Source: Hydrangea macrophylla
Taxonomy: Eukaryota > Streptophyta > Magnoliopsida > Cornales > Hydrangeaceae
Length of the DNA stretch: 64,000 nucleotides
Assembly: GCA_033977485.1 (NCBI GenBank)
Contig: CM066998.1
Coordinates: 26,227,501-26,291,500 of the forward strand
Direction: 5' to 3'
The notes under the pieces were generated by a model. It was not told the origin of the DNA. It made no database searches and saw nothing but the letters and a program-made list of their open reading frames with translations. This document shows, piece by piece, positions 11,858 through 22,978 of the stretch; position 1 is the stretch's first letter; each line of letters starts with the position of its first letter. Made by a program: the position numbers and the translations under genes.

Positions 11858-12172
11858 ATGAATCCAATGTTACCGCCTTTGTTCCTTCCGCATCAGCTGT
11901 TCCATGGATTTAAACCATACATAGGGCCCTCGGGTACTCCACCGCAAGAGGAAAGTTTGTTGAGAAATTACACTCCATTATCTTTGTCTCCATTCGGATC
12001 ACCTCTTGCTTGTGCATTCAATTCCTCAAAGATTTCAGACTCACTTGATGATATCCTTGATACTTTCTGACTGTTCTAGGAAAGGGAATCATCATGTTTG
12101 GAATCCAGACTCGAAGATGTGGCAGAAAAAGTAGCAATTGCGAAAGATGGAATATTCATGTTTGAAAATTAG
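11858..12172 (+). pseudogene. Env-position ORF2 (E1, decayed)
   Basis: A 105-codon frame starts MNPMLPPLFLPHQLFHG and ends TAG at 12170-12172. It has in-frame stops at 12068-12070 and 12077-12079, where E2 has Gln and Trp. Shared with E2 are PLRNY-type, LSPFGSPLAC and SLDDIL segments and a Glu/Lys-rich C-terminal helix. An upstream hydrophobic stretch exists in all readings but is not clearly part of the ORF. Function unknown. Confidence 0.5.
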
Positions 12173-13057
12173 TACTCTACTTCATTTGCGTTTTGCCATT
12201 TGGCTTCTCTGTTATCATTTGAGGTGTAATGCTGGACAAAGGTTTGTTAATTTTGCTTTTACTTTGTAGTGTTTCTTTATTAATAAGGTCGTAAGTACCA
12301 TGATGACGGGCAATAATTTTGCAAAATGGATGCTAGTACAAAGTTTTATTTATAAAATTTGCAATTTCCTATTATGATGATGACTTCTGGCTTACATGTC
12401 CTGTTAGTGACTTATTTTATCATTTTTCTGTATGTCCAGAATAATTTTGGTTAGTTGGGGGTGTATAGTTTTCAATTCAGAAGTATTTTAGAATTTTCAG
12501 GTTCGATCGAGATTGATCGAGGGTGTCAACTCCTCAAGTGCTTTACCAAGTCTCAATCGATTGAGAGTTTGATCGATCGGACATTTTTATCGATTGATGG
12601 GACTGATAGATCTTTTGGACATTTTTATCACTGTTCGGTACTTATATTGTTATATCCTTCCGGTGTTTGGGTATTATATGTTCATTTCTTTACCAGTACT
12701 TATTATTTCATTTAATCTTGGCTGCTCAGAGTTTGTATGTCTTTAAAGATTGCAATGCTTGTGGTGTTTGCTTTGCGTTATCAGGTGATATCTCTCTAAT
12801 TATTTTGAAAATCAACTTCTGAGGACATCACAATTTTCAGTTGGAGGTGGGATGTAGATAGATAATCACCTGCATATGCTGCACATGTTTATACTTAGCA
12901 ATCTGGATAACTTTATTGCACACATCGTATAATCTCTATTAGAATTAAATTTAACTTACATAAATTAAACAAATTGAAGAAATATGAATTTTTTTTTTTT
13001 TGAATTTATGAACTTTATTAGTAGAATAACTTTGAATTTTCACTCCTATTTAGCTGT
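12173..13057 (+). other. E1 3' region, with deletion of the ORF3 segment
   Basis: Non-coding. It matches E2 first at 59470-59900 (inverted), with the palindrome cluster at about 12501-12610. It then matches E2 at about 57150-57430. The junction, within 12590-12625, removes about 2.0 kb, the whole ORF3 of E2. It ends at the GCTGT target duplication (13053-13057) of the nested element. Confidence 0.7.
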
Positions 13058-14900
13058 TGTCACGACCCATCCCACTACGCGTGGAAATAGGACACGTGGC
13101 ACGCCACCAAGGCTCATCCAATCATCATATAACTATACGCAGCGGAAAGAATTTTAAAACAACCCTAAGTATTTTAAAACTTTAGGGAACATTACGCTCT
13201 GAGTTGAAAATCCATAAGAATCAGAGTGATAAAAAGTTTTGGCCAATTGAATCTTTTCAAAAGAAAACAGTTTTGAAAACAGAGGTTCAGTCGACTGTGC
13301 CTAGGGTCCAGTCGACTGTACCTAGCAGAAACCAAAACCCTAAGTTCTCAACAGAGGTCCAGTCGACTGATCAGGGGACCCCAGTCGACTGTGTTATGCA
13401 GAACCAACATATTACAACATATTACAAATTCCCAATCCTTACACAAGTTTTAGAATTTAAAACAAAAACATATACAAAGGTAATTCCCCCGGCGTTCTTT
13501 AACGGCCTCACTCCTCACGATTCTTCTTGTCTTTCTTCTTACCTGCAATGGAGTACATCTCCACTGTTCAGCTATATGTTGAGTGTACAATTCTAAATGT
13601 ATGCTTATATGACAGTTCATGGTTTAAGCATCTAAAACACATTGAAATAGTCTCTAGGGTGAGTGGTCCGCATTCATCCGGTCGATGCCGTAGGAGGCCC
13701 ATCTCTCCCACGCATCTTGTACACTGGTTGGGCCTTCCTCCATACCAGGTACCGTGTCCTGGTTGGGCCCACCTCCAATCCAGACACAACCAAAATTCCA
13801 ATTTCCATCACAATCACAATCCTCAAGGTTCGAGGAGCTTTCCCCCGGATGAATTTGCACCAAACTCCCCTTTGACCCAAGTAGACACATAACATACTCA
13901 CATAAACAGTTATACGTGCATTTTACATAATTTCACGTGCATAATTAACGGGCCTAATTAACACATGAATTTCGCCCGGATCCAAAGATATCAAAATTGA
14001 TGTTCAAAACATGAAAATCCATATATTTCATAGATCTAGAATTCATACCTCGTGCGATTCTCTTCAAACTTTGAAGGATCGTCTAGGGAGCTAATTAAAC
14101 ACCGGATTTCAAATTTGAGACGATTCCTACAAGTTTTACTGGATTTTCCCCAAAAGTCTAGAATTAAGATTTTTACAAAAATTGGTCAAACATGACCTAA
14201 GTAGTATCAAAATGTAGCTCTTACCTCCACGAGTTCAAATATGAAATCTGGAGAAAATCTGACGGACGAACGGTCGCCGTTTGTCGTCGCAAAGCCCGTA
14301 GCCACCAAATCTTCTCTCTCCTCTCTCTCTAGATATTTTTGGCAAGTTTTTGGATGAGAATTCATTCTCATCCACTACTATATATAGGCAAACCTTTCAA
14401 AAATTATGTTTACCTCCCCGCAAGTTTCTCAAACTTCTAATTAATTCATTAAACTTCGCACACGTTCATTTTATAACTTTACGAGTGAAAATTATAATTT
14501 TCAAAAGTTTTCGACTAGGTTTCGTTTGGTCCAAATATAACGTCCGAAAACTCAATTAAGTAGAATCTCTACACCACCTACCTTTTTATTTAACGTATCA
14601 CTCACGTTCTCACCACAGTTCTCAAAATGATATATAACGATATCACAAATACCAGAAATTACCAAACACAAGCAGAATTCACTATTCCCAAAACACCAGA
14701 TATAGTCAAATAACATTTAAGTCACGTAAATGTCATTTATTCATGGGAATGCAATATGATATACCATGTTCCCGTGTCCTCACTGGCACTTCACCGTTGA
14801 CTCACAGTCAACCTCTTCCACTATTATCAAGTAACATTGATAATCCACAAAATCCGAATATGTATATTAAAACTATGAAATTTTTGGAACGGGTGTGACA
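13058..14900 (-). repeat. 3' LTR of the LARD-like element
   Basis: In plus reading it starts TGTCACGACCCATCCCAC and ends GGAACGGGTGTGACA. It is 1843 bp. Compared with the other LTR it lacks about 350 bp (the counterpart of about 19630-19980), which removes five of nine CAGTCGACTG palindromes. The rest aligns with only scattered differences. Confidence 0.9.
13288..13391. repeat. Four CAGTCGACTG palindromes in the 3' LTR
   Basis: Exact 10-bp palindromes at 13288-13297, 13309-13318, 13360-13369 and 13382-13391. The remaining ones are absent because of the LTR-specific deletion. Confidence 0.9.
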
Positions 14901-14920
14901 ACTCTCCCCTCCAAAAAGGA
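14901..14920 (-). promoter_or_regulatory. Polypurine tract of the LARD-like element
   Basis: On the minus strand the bases before the 3' LTR read CCTTTTTGGAGGGGAGAGT, a purine-rich primer site for plus-strand synthesis, directly abutting TGTCACACCCG. Confidence 0.7.
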
Positions 14921-17900
14921 AGTTTGTCCCCAAACTTAAACCATCCTCTCACGTCATCACGACTTCACACAAGTACTCCGAACACTTGCCTCATACACCA
15001 TTCCAACACTTTAACGAGAAATCCAAGTTTCATGAGGAAAATAAATCCTCAGGCTCTTAAGGAAAATAAATCCTCAGAGCCTCCATCTCAATCTGATAGG
15101 AGATTCAAATAGAATCCTAGCAATACTCCGAAGCATCTCGATAAATAAGAATATCAATACCTGAGTGAAACTTACCCAATAGTCATACCTGACATTAACT
15201 CACCTCACGACATCACAACGTTAACTCATGTATCATTTTATCATAAGTCTCACATTTCATTTCCGGAATTCAAAGTTTCATCACAATGCTCAACCCAAGG
15301 AAATAATTCATCTCTCATTCACCTATCTTGTTTTTCGACTAAAAGTCGTTGACAATATGTCTTAGCTGGTGAACAATCATACACAGTTCTTCATCTCGAA
15401 GTGAACCAAAACTGAGTACTATCATACACAAATACTATGTCGATAAGTCAATGCCTCAACCAACTATTTCACATACTATATATTCAATCTCTTACTTTAC
15501 TAATCATCATACCACTTGCAGCGCCATATCACATTTCAAATTATTCCCAAGTTATTATCAAATTTCGACATGCCTTCCTAATAACTCCACATCACTACAA
15601 CATCAGTTGCAATAACTATCACAGAGTCGGTAGTTCGTCACCCAGTACTTCTCTCTATCCCTACATATTCGTATCATTCCATTCAGGTTTTACCAATCTC
15701 GTACTATACTCCCATCACTCGTACCTCATAAGGCATCAATCAAGTTTTCTACTGAAAATTTCACACCATTCTATTCGTTCGAGTCTGCACGTGTCTCAAA
15801 TCACCAACGGTGAAGTCAAATACAATTGTGGTTCATCTCTCCCATGTTTGCACTCGAACTGCCACCGATTGAAATAAAAGATGCATACCTCACACTTGTT
15901 TTAAAACTTTTCAACAAGGCTAATTAAAATTATCATTTATGAATTAAAACAAACTGATTAAAATCTCCCATAATACTTTCATCTCTTCTCACCACATAAT
16001 TGCATCAATATCTGTAGTGACAAATGACATTGTCAACCAAAATCAACTTAGTCAATCATCCATATATCACAACGTTCATTACAACGTATCCCTACGTTCA
16101 ACACATACTTCTTCACTGGCTCTATCGTTTGACTATTCACAGTCCATCTGATTCTCATAGTGTAAATATACCCTGAGTCAATCACCTTTCTGTCGGAGAT
16201 CATAACCCCACTGTAGTCCATTCCTATCTCATATACTACCTGTTTACCATTTTTTTTCATTCATCGGTCCACGTAGATCCCTTACCATTACCGTAGTTAT
16301 ACAACTCCATAATCCTCGGTTGTTTTACTTTCACCTTTACACAAGTCCAGACCAATCACACTTCCGTGTACCTCAACTCATACCGAGTTCTTAATAAACC
16401 TTCACCTAAGTATATGCTCCTCGTATAACATCTCACGACTCCATATTTTATCCCAACATTTAACGTTTCATAACTGTAGTTGATTTTGACTCAATTCCAA
16501 TTCCAACTCTCTAATCCTTTGTTTATTCTATCCGGATCTCCACTCCATTGTCCCGAATAATCTTGTTGCTCAACGTTCATATTATTCTCGTAACCCATCT
16601 AAAGGTAGTCTGGTAATCAAATATTTCCATAAGGTACGTCTCACTGTGTTCAGTATATTTCTAATCAACTCCCAATTCCCATACTTGTTGCGACAATACA
16701 CAAAGTCACCCTATTCTCACTGCGGTTATTAAAGTCAACCGATTGATCATAACTATCATCTTTCAGGTGCTTCATACGTTATGAATCTCATCAAGTTCTT
16801 GATCGTTCAAATTTCAATCATTCACAATCTCGAATTGTTCCAATACCTAAACCCAGATCAAGCTCCCTTTGGCACGATACTCACGGCAACCCCCTTAATG
16901 TCATACCTTCAAACTTATCAAATTCAGATGCACGAAACCCCACCATCTCCTTACTTTGGAATTTTGAAGTTCACCACCTGTTCACGTGGAACTCAATCAT
17001 TCAACCACCGTTGTTGTTCCCAGCACTAAGCATACTGTATCCTTCTACAATACTTAGCTTTCAAAACCTACTCGATACACTATCGCCAGCATTTAATACC
17101 ACATCCCTCGTTTAAACAAAAGTTAGGTTTTGAAATATTTTAAACATTTTAAAATTTTCTCAGGGATGGAATCCTACATTCTCAAAATCCTCCAACCTTG
17201 TTGGAATTCAAGACAACTGTGATAGCTTCCCATTGCATCCACCACTGTACTCTATCAGCCTCACATTCCCGCTATCATATCTGATAACGTACTCTACATA
17301 CTACCAAGTCTTCATTCCACTCAACTGTCCTCGTTCATTTACTCATGAAAGCTTCATTTTCTCGATTCATATTTTCACTTCTCTACATTGACTTACCCAA
17401 AGTCTCTCTACCCGTCTATCGTTCCCACAACCGCTCTTATTCATTATCGTAACACCCGTTGTACTCTAGCGTCCTGCTGATAGTATTGTGTGTTAAATAC
17501 TCAACGATATTTTAAAAGCAGTCAAAGGAATGATTTTTGTTTTATTTTGAAAATACATTAAAAATCCAAGTTTGAAATCACCTGTACTTCACCCCCTTGT
17601 GATAACCACCTTCACTACAAGCTTCTTATCAAAGTACTCTCATCCCCATGATATCCAAATATCCACTCGATTTCTCTGAGTTTCTGATCACATTCCATAA
17701 TTCACACTTATCTTTTACTTCCAGTCTCCTAATCTTACTCCCTTTATTCTATCTCTTCTGACAACCCATGGCCAAACATCAGGAAATCTTATTACTCTGC
17801 CTTTTTTATTTTTTTGTCCATTTACTCTCCATCAACCTTTCCATAGAATTTCTTTATCAAGATCCTCTTATCCTTATGTTATCTCTGGACTTCTGTCACG

Positions 17901-19262
17901 TTTGATCAATTACCTTCACCTATTATTTCTGGTCTCGTCTTCTTACTTCCTTTATTCCATTTCCTTTGGGGAACCATCTCAAAACACCAATGAAATTTCA
18001 TTACTATGCATGTCCATTCATTCGTTTCTCACCAAGACCTCTACAATTTCTCCTTCGACCTATTTCGTCCTTCAACATCAGTCATCATCCTTATCGTTGC
18101 ATTTCTATGGGCATAACCATCTAGTCTAGGCAACCACTCTAGCAGTCTGATCATCTCATCAGTTAACCTTCGACTATCTATAGGCTCAAACTGTTCACTC
18201 ATACTCTATCATTTCCATTCATAATTCTCATCTTAGGTCAACCTTCAAATCCCAACAATTCCCTTTATACTATTAACTCGATAGTATTTGCTACAAATCC
18301 CTACACTGCATCTGCATCTGTTATAGTGCTACGACTATTTAAAACCAGGTTCAGTTGAGAGATTCCTCAACAACCACAATACTGATAACCCGTAGAGATA
18401 TTGCCCAATCCCCAATACATTCCACAAGATAGGTTGAGAGATTCCTCAATCGTCCAATACATACCGTAAGATAGGTTGAGAGATTCCTCAACCATCCAAT
18501 CATCTCAATACCATACAAAAAGTTGAAAGATTCTCCAACTACCCGACATACCCCGTATATACCGTAAGACAAACCATACACCGTATATGTCAAAAAATAC
18601 CGCATAAGATAACCTCGCATGATCGTGCCGTAGGCTACCACCGTAAGATAAGGTGAGAGATTCCTCACCGGTCCCATACACGAGCAATACATACTGCTGA
18701 ACTATTTTTCTATCATAAACCCCAACTAGTCATCCCTTTTCTCTCACATTCTGACGTGCATCCCATGTCTGAAGTATGACTTTTATCAAGTAATTATAGT
18801 CTCAAAATTCAACCACAACACTCACTTTCATTCTCTAGGTGAACTATACGGAAATCTTCTCTGACGTTTACTACTCAACTTCGTTCTCGGTAAGATCTCC
18901 CAAAGGACACTCGTCACTAACATTACGACCATCAACCAATTCGATCAAAATCATTTAGGTTTGTGTAGAAATCTAACTGTCTCTTACTACCAAGATATCA
19001 TCTCTCCCTCGCCTCCCTTCACAAGGTCTATGATAACGCATGGTAAGCCTCATCTCATCACACAGCTCTACGTCCGTATGATCCCACCGATTCACAAATG
19101 CATAAATGCTATGCATGTATGACAATAACATAATCATGTATGTATAATAACATACCATATGCATCAAACATCTCTACAATATGTAGATGCAATCTAGAAC
19201 ATGTGACAATTCACTCAACACTCCACTCGTCGTCGAACGTTCCCAAAATTTTGTTACCTAGT
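14921..19262 (-). other. Internal region of the LARD-like element, no coding capacity
   Basis: About 4.3 kb with only short chance frames. RT, integrase and protease motifs were searched for by eye on both strands and not found. The plus strand is strongly C-rich and G-poor: the rows starting 15481, 16321 and 17281 together have 56 C and 13 G in 180 bases. The RNA-sense strand is therefore G-rich and C-poor. Repeated hairpins lie at 18354-18669. Confidence 0.75.
18354..18669 (-). repeat. Five hairpins of the GGTTGAG-AGATTC-CTCAACC type
   Basis: Copies at 18354-18371, 18432-18450, 18474-18493, 18521-18540 and 18652-18669. The third has a 7-bp stem and 6-base loop. The fourth replaces the outer G-C pair by A-T. 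The fifth lacks one T-A pair on both sides of the stem. Several copies are preceded by CCGTAAGATA. They lie roughly 600-900 bases after the primer site in RNA sense. Confidence 0.7.
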
Positions 19263-19274
19263 GCTCTGATACCA
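19263..19274 (-). promoter_or_regulatory. Primer binding site, initiator tRNA-Met type
   Basis: TGGTATCAGAGC on the minus strand, five bases after the 5' LTR end, is the usual complement of the plant initiator tRNA-Met 3' end. Confidence 0.85.
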
Positions 19275-19279
19275 ATAAA

Positions 19280-21448
19280 TATCACGACCCATCCCACTAC
19301 GCGTGGAAATAGGACACGTGGCACGCCACCAAGGCTCATCCAATCATCATATAACTATACGCATCGGAAAGAACTTTAAAACAACCCTGAGTATTTTAAA
19401 ACTTTAGGGAACATTACCCTCTGAGTTGAAAATCCATACGAATCAGAGTGATAAAAAGTTTTGGCCAATTGAATCTTTTCAAAAGAAAACAGTTTTGAAA
19501 ACAGAGGTTCAGTCGACTGTGCCTAGGGTCCAGTCGACTGTACCTAGCAGAAACCAAAATCCTAAGTTCTCAACAGAGGTCCAGTCGACTGATCAGGGGA
19601 CCCCAGTCGACTGTGTTATGCAGAACCAAAATTCATCAGTTTCAAAAGGGGTCCAGTCGACTGAGTTATGGTACAGTCGACTGGTTTTACCATATATAAA
19701 AGCAGTAGCCAAAATCAACAGTGACTCAGTCGACTGATCAAGGGTCCAGTCGACTGCTTCTCATTACTATTCACTTTCAGTGTCTCAAACCCACGAGATC
19801 CAGTTAACTGACCCAGGGTCCAGTCGACTGCTCCCCTGCTGGGCAGCCCTATGTTGATAATTCACAACTCATGCTTCTCAACATCCACCAATAATCACAA
19901 CCAACACCAATTTCAACATTTAAAACATAACAACAGACGTTCAATTACAAGATTACAATACTGCGAAACTAATCCATGATCCTATTACAACATATTACAA
20001 ATTCCCAATCCTTACACAAGTTTTAGAATTTAAAACAAAAACATATACAAAGGTAATTCCTCCGGCGTTCTTTAACGGCCTCACTCCTCACGATTCTTCT
20101 TGTCTTTCTTCGTACCTGCAATGGATTACATCTCCACTGCTCAGCTATATGCTGAGTGTACAATTCTAAATGTATGCTTATATGACAGTTCATGGTTTAA
20201 GCATCTAAAACACATAGAAATAGTCTCTAGGGTGAGTGGTCCGCAGTCATCCGGTCGATGTCGTAGGAGGCCCACCTCTCCCACGCATCTCGTACACTGG
20301 TTGGGCCTTCCTCCATACCAAATACCGTGTCCTGGTTGGGCCCACCTCCAATCCAGACACAACTAAAATTCCAATTTCCATCACAATCACAATCCTCAAG
20401 GTTCGAGAAGCTTTTCCCCGGATGAATTTGACCCAAGTAGACACATAACATGCTCACATAAACAGTTATACGTGCTTTTCACATAATTTCACGTGCATAA
20501 TTAATGGGCCTAATTAACACATGAATTTTGCCCGGATCCAAAGATATCAAAATTGATGTTCAAAACATGAAAATCCACATATTTCATAGATCTAGAATTC
20601 ATACCTCGTGCGATTCTCTTCAAACTTTGAAGGATCGTCTAGGGAGCTAATTAAACGTCGGATTTCAAATTTGAGACGATTCCTACAAGTTTTACTGGGT
20701 TTTTCCCAAAAGTCTAGAATTAAGATTTTTACAAAAATTGGCCAACACACGACCTAAGTAGTATCAAAATGTAGCTCTTACCTCCACGAGTTCAAATATG
20801 AAATCTGGAGAAAATCTGACGGACGAACGGTCGCCGTTTGTCGTCGCAAAGCCCGTGGCCACCAAATCTTCTCTCTCTAGATATTTTTGGCAAGTTTTTG
20901 GATGAGAATGAATTCTCATCCACTACTATATATAGGCAAACCTTTCGGAAATTATGTTTACCTCCCCGCAAGTTTTTCAAACTTCTAATTAACCCATGAA
21001 ACTTCGCACACGTCCATTTTATAACTTTACGAGTGAAAATTATAATTTTCAAAAGTTTTCGACTAGGTTTCGTTTGGTCCAAATATAACGTCCGAAAACT
21101 CAATTAAGTGGAATCTCTACACCACCTACCTTTTTATTTAACGTATCACTCACGTTCTCACCACAGTTCTCAAAATGATATATAACGATATCACAAATAC
21201 CACAAATTACCAAACACAGGCATAATTCACTATTCCCAAAACACCAGATATAGTCAAATAACATTTAAGTCACGTAAATGTCATTTATTCATGCCAATGC
21301 AATATGATATACCACGTTCCGGTGTCCTCACTGGCACTTCACCGTTGACTCACAATCAACCTCTTCCACTATTATCAAGTAACATTGATAATCCACAAAA
21401 TCCGAATATGCATATTAAAACTATGAAATTTTTGGAACGGGTGTGACA
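19280..21448 (-). repeat. 5' LTR of the LARD-like element
   Basis: In plus reading it starts TATCACGACCC (G-to-A at the second base) and ends GGGTGTGACA. It is 2169 bp and the more complete of the two LTRs. It carries nine exact CAGTCGACTG palindromes and the block ACGTGGCACGCCACCAAGGC near 19315-19334. Confidence 0.9.
19510..19830. repeat. Array of CAGTCGACTG palindromes in the 5' LTR
   Basis: Exact copies at 19510, 19531, 19582, 19604, 19654, 19674, 19727, 19747 and 19821 (start positions). A tenth site at 19801-19810 reads CAGTTAACTG, still a palindrome. Spacing varies from 20 to 74 bases and the context often reads GGTC or GGTTC on the left. Confidence 0.92.
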
Positions 21449-22978
21449 GCTGTTATCAAGCAATGATACATTCATATTATTTTCATCTTTTTATGAATTA
21501 AGTTCACGCATTTTTCTAGTTTCACTAGGATCATTGCAGATGTTGACCATTTTTGTATCCAGAATCCTTATGCACATGTTAATAGCTATGTAGAAAACCT
21601 ACAACAGAGTTAGTATGACTTTTATGCTCTAAGGAATGAGTAGTGGAAACTAGTTACCCTTATTCGAATTGTTTTTCTTACATAAATATATTAAATTCGA
21701 TGTATAGTCTCTAATTCTTCATTTTGACTGCTTCTTAGAGGAGAACTATTAGGATTTAGTAACTAAACTCAATAAACACTGAAGTACTAAAATTAAGAAG
21801 TTAAGAAAATGATTTAAGTCATCGTTATCTGTTCTTTAACCTTTTCATCTACTTATATCAACATTCCAGAATCTGCGTTATTCTCAACCCCACACCTAGT
21901 AAATACTGCCAAGTCTATTATGAAAATCTAATTCCTTAATCTTATACTTTGACCTCATTGAACTCCATTGCACATCTAATGTGATTAAATTGTTGAAGTA
22001 TGTGACAAGGAGGGAGTAAATGTAGGAGGGACCGCATAAAAGAGAAAAGGAAAGAATGAGTCCAGATTAAAAAAAAAAACATATATGAGAATAGAGGATG
22101 GTTGGAATGAAGTGAAGAAAAAAAAATTACTAAACTTAATCACATGCTAAAGATGTGCGATTTTGTACCCCTCCCATTTCTGTCCTACTATAAAAATAAA
22201 AAACCGAAAAGTCAAAGTCTTAATGATTTTTTACAATTTAGTTTGAATATGAACGTGTAATTTGAGTTATCCACGGTATTTCACTCCTCTAGTGAGTAGT
22301 ATTCTTTTCATGAGACTATACACTCTAAATGTTCGTCCCTTATTGAGTTAGGTGTGAGAGCACTAGTAACCAAAATTTCATTCTTAATAAAGCTTTCACA
22401 TCATGTGCGATCATTATTAAACCAGTTTCTGTGAGATGTTCATTTTTGAGCGTAAACCCATGTGAGAATTGAGTTAAAACTACAAGTTCTGAGAGAATAA
22501 TAGTCTAAACAATTCTAAACAAGGTCCGATGCATAACTGTTATTTTCATACACACACGGATACATGGATGTGATGCATGTGTTATAGTTACCTTGGTGAC
22601 ATGAGGAGCATGTGAATTTCTTTCATGGTTTGAATGAGGGTGATATGTTTTGTAGAGCTAAATTGACAATTGTATGGGAGGGAATGTTTACAAGTTATTC
22701 TACATCTTTTTGAGCTTAAAATTGGAGAATTTTGTGGGTATATTCATTGTAAACCTTCACGAGACAATACTCGTCCACTAGGGGAACCTAGGGGTTTAAC
22801 GGCTTGTTGCATTTGCTAAATGCAACAGCGATTCCTGCGAAAGTGAGTTAGGTAATTTCCCTTTTTATTTAGATTAGCTTGCTTTAGTTTAATTTATTTT
22901 AGTCATTGTAGTAGCAGTTAGATTGTTTTTATTTTCGCTTTATTGCTAGGGACTAGCAATTTCGCTAGTTGGGGGTTG
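21449..22978 (+). other. E1 3' non-coding region and polypurine tract
   Basis: Continues the E1 sequence after the nested element and matches E2 at 55386-56995 (inverted). No coding frame. It ends AGTTGGGGGTTG (22967-22978), a purine-rich tract abutting the 3' LTR; E2 has the same tract. Confidence 0.75.

Larger units (their letters stand above)
13058..21448 (-). mobile_element. Non-coding LTR retrotransposon (LARD-like), minus strand
   Basis: It is bounded by two related LTRs and by a perfect 5-bp duplication GCTGT (13053-13057 and 21449-21453). The uninterrupted E2 sequence near 56990 shows that the E1 site was a single copy. The tRNA-Met-type primer site (19263-19274) and the purine tract (14901-14920) set the orientation: 5' LTR at high coordinates. 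The interior of about 4.4 kb shows no gag or pol motif on either strand, so it would depend on enzymes made elsewhere. The TGTCACG ends and the primer type resemble Tekay-like chromoviruses, which is an inference. Confidence 0.9.

Noticed and set aside
13527..13901. Overlapping open frames in several phases within the LARD-like LTRs (also 20100-20457)
   Set aside because: The frames overlap on both strands in non-coding LTR sequence; C-rich composition lowers stop frequency.
18354..18669. CRISPR-like array
   Set aside because: Plant sequence, irregular spacing, imperfect repeats and no associated genes.
18351..18692. Minus frame with repeated RNLSTYLT-type segments
   Set aside because: The repeat is explained better by the hairpin units at DNA or RNA level; spacing is not a multiple of three throughout.
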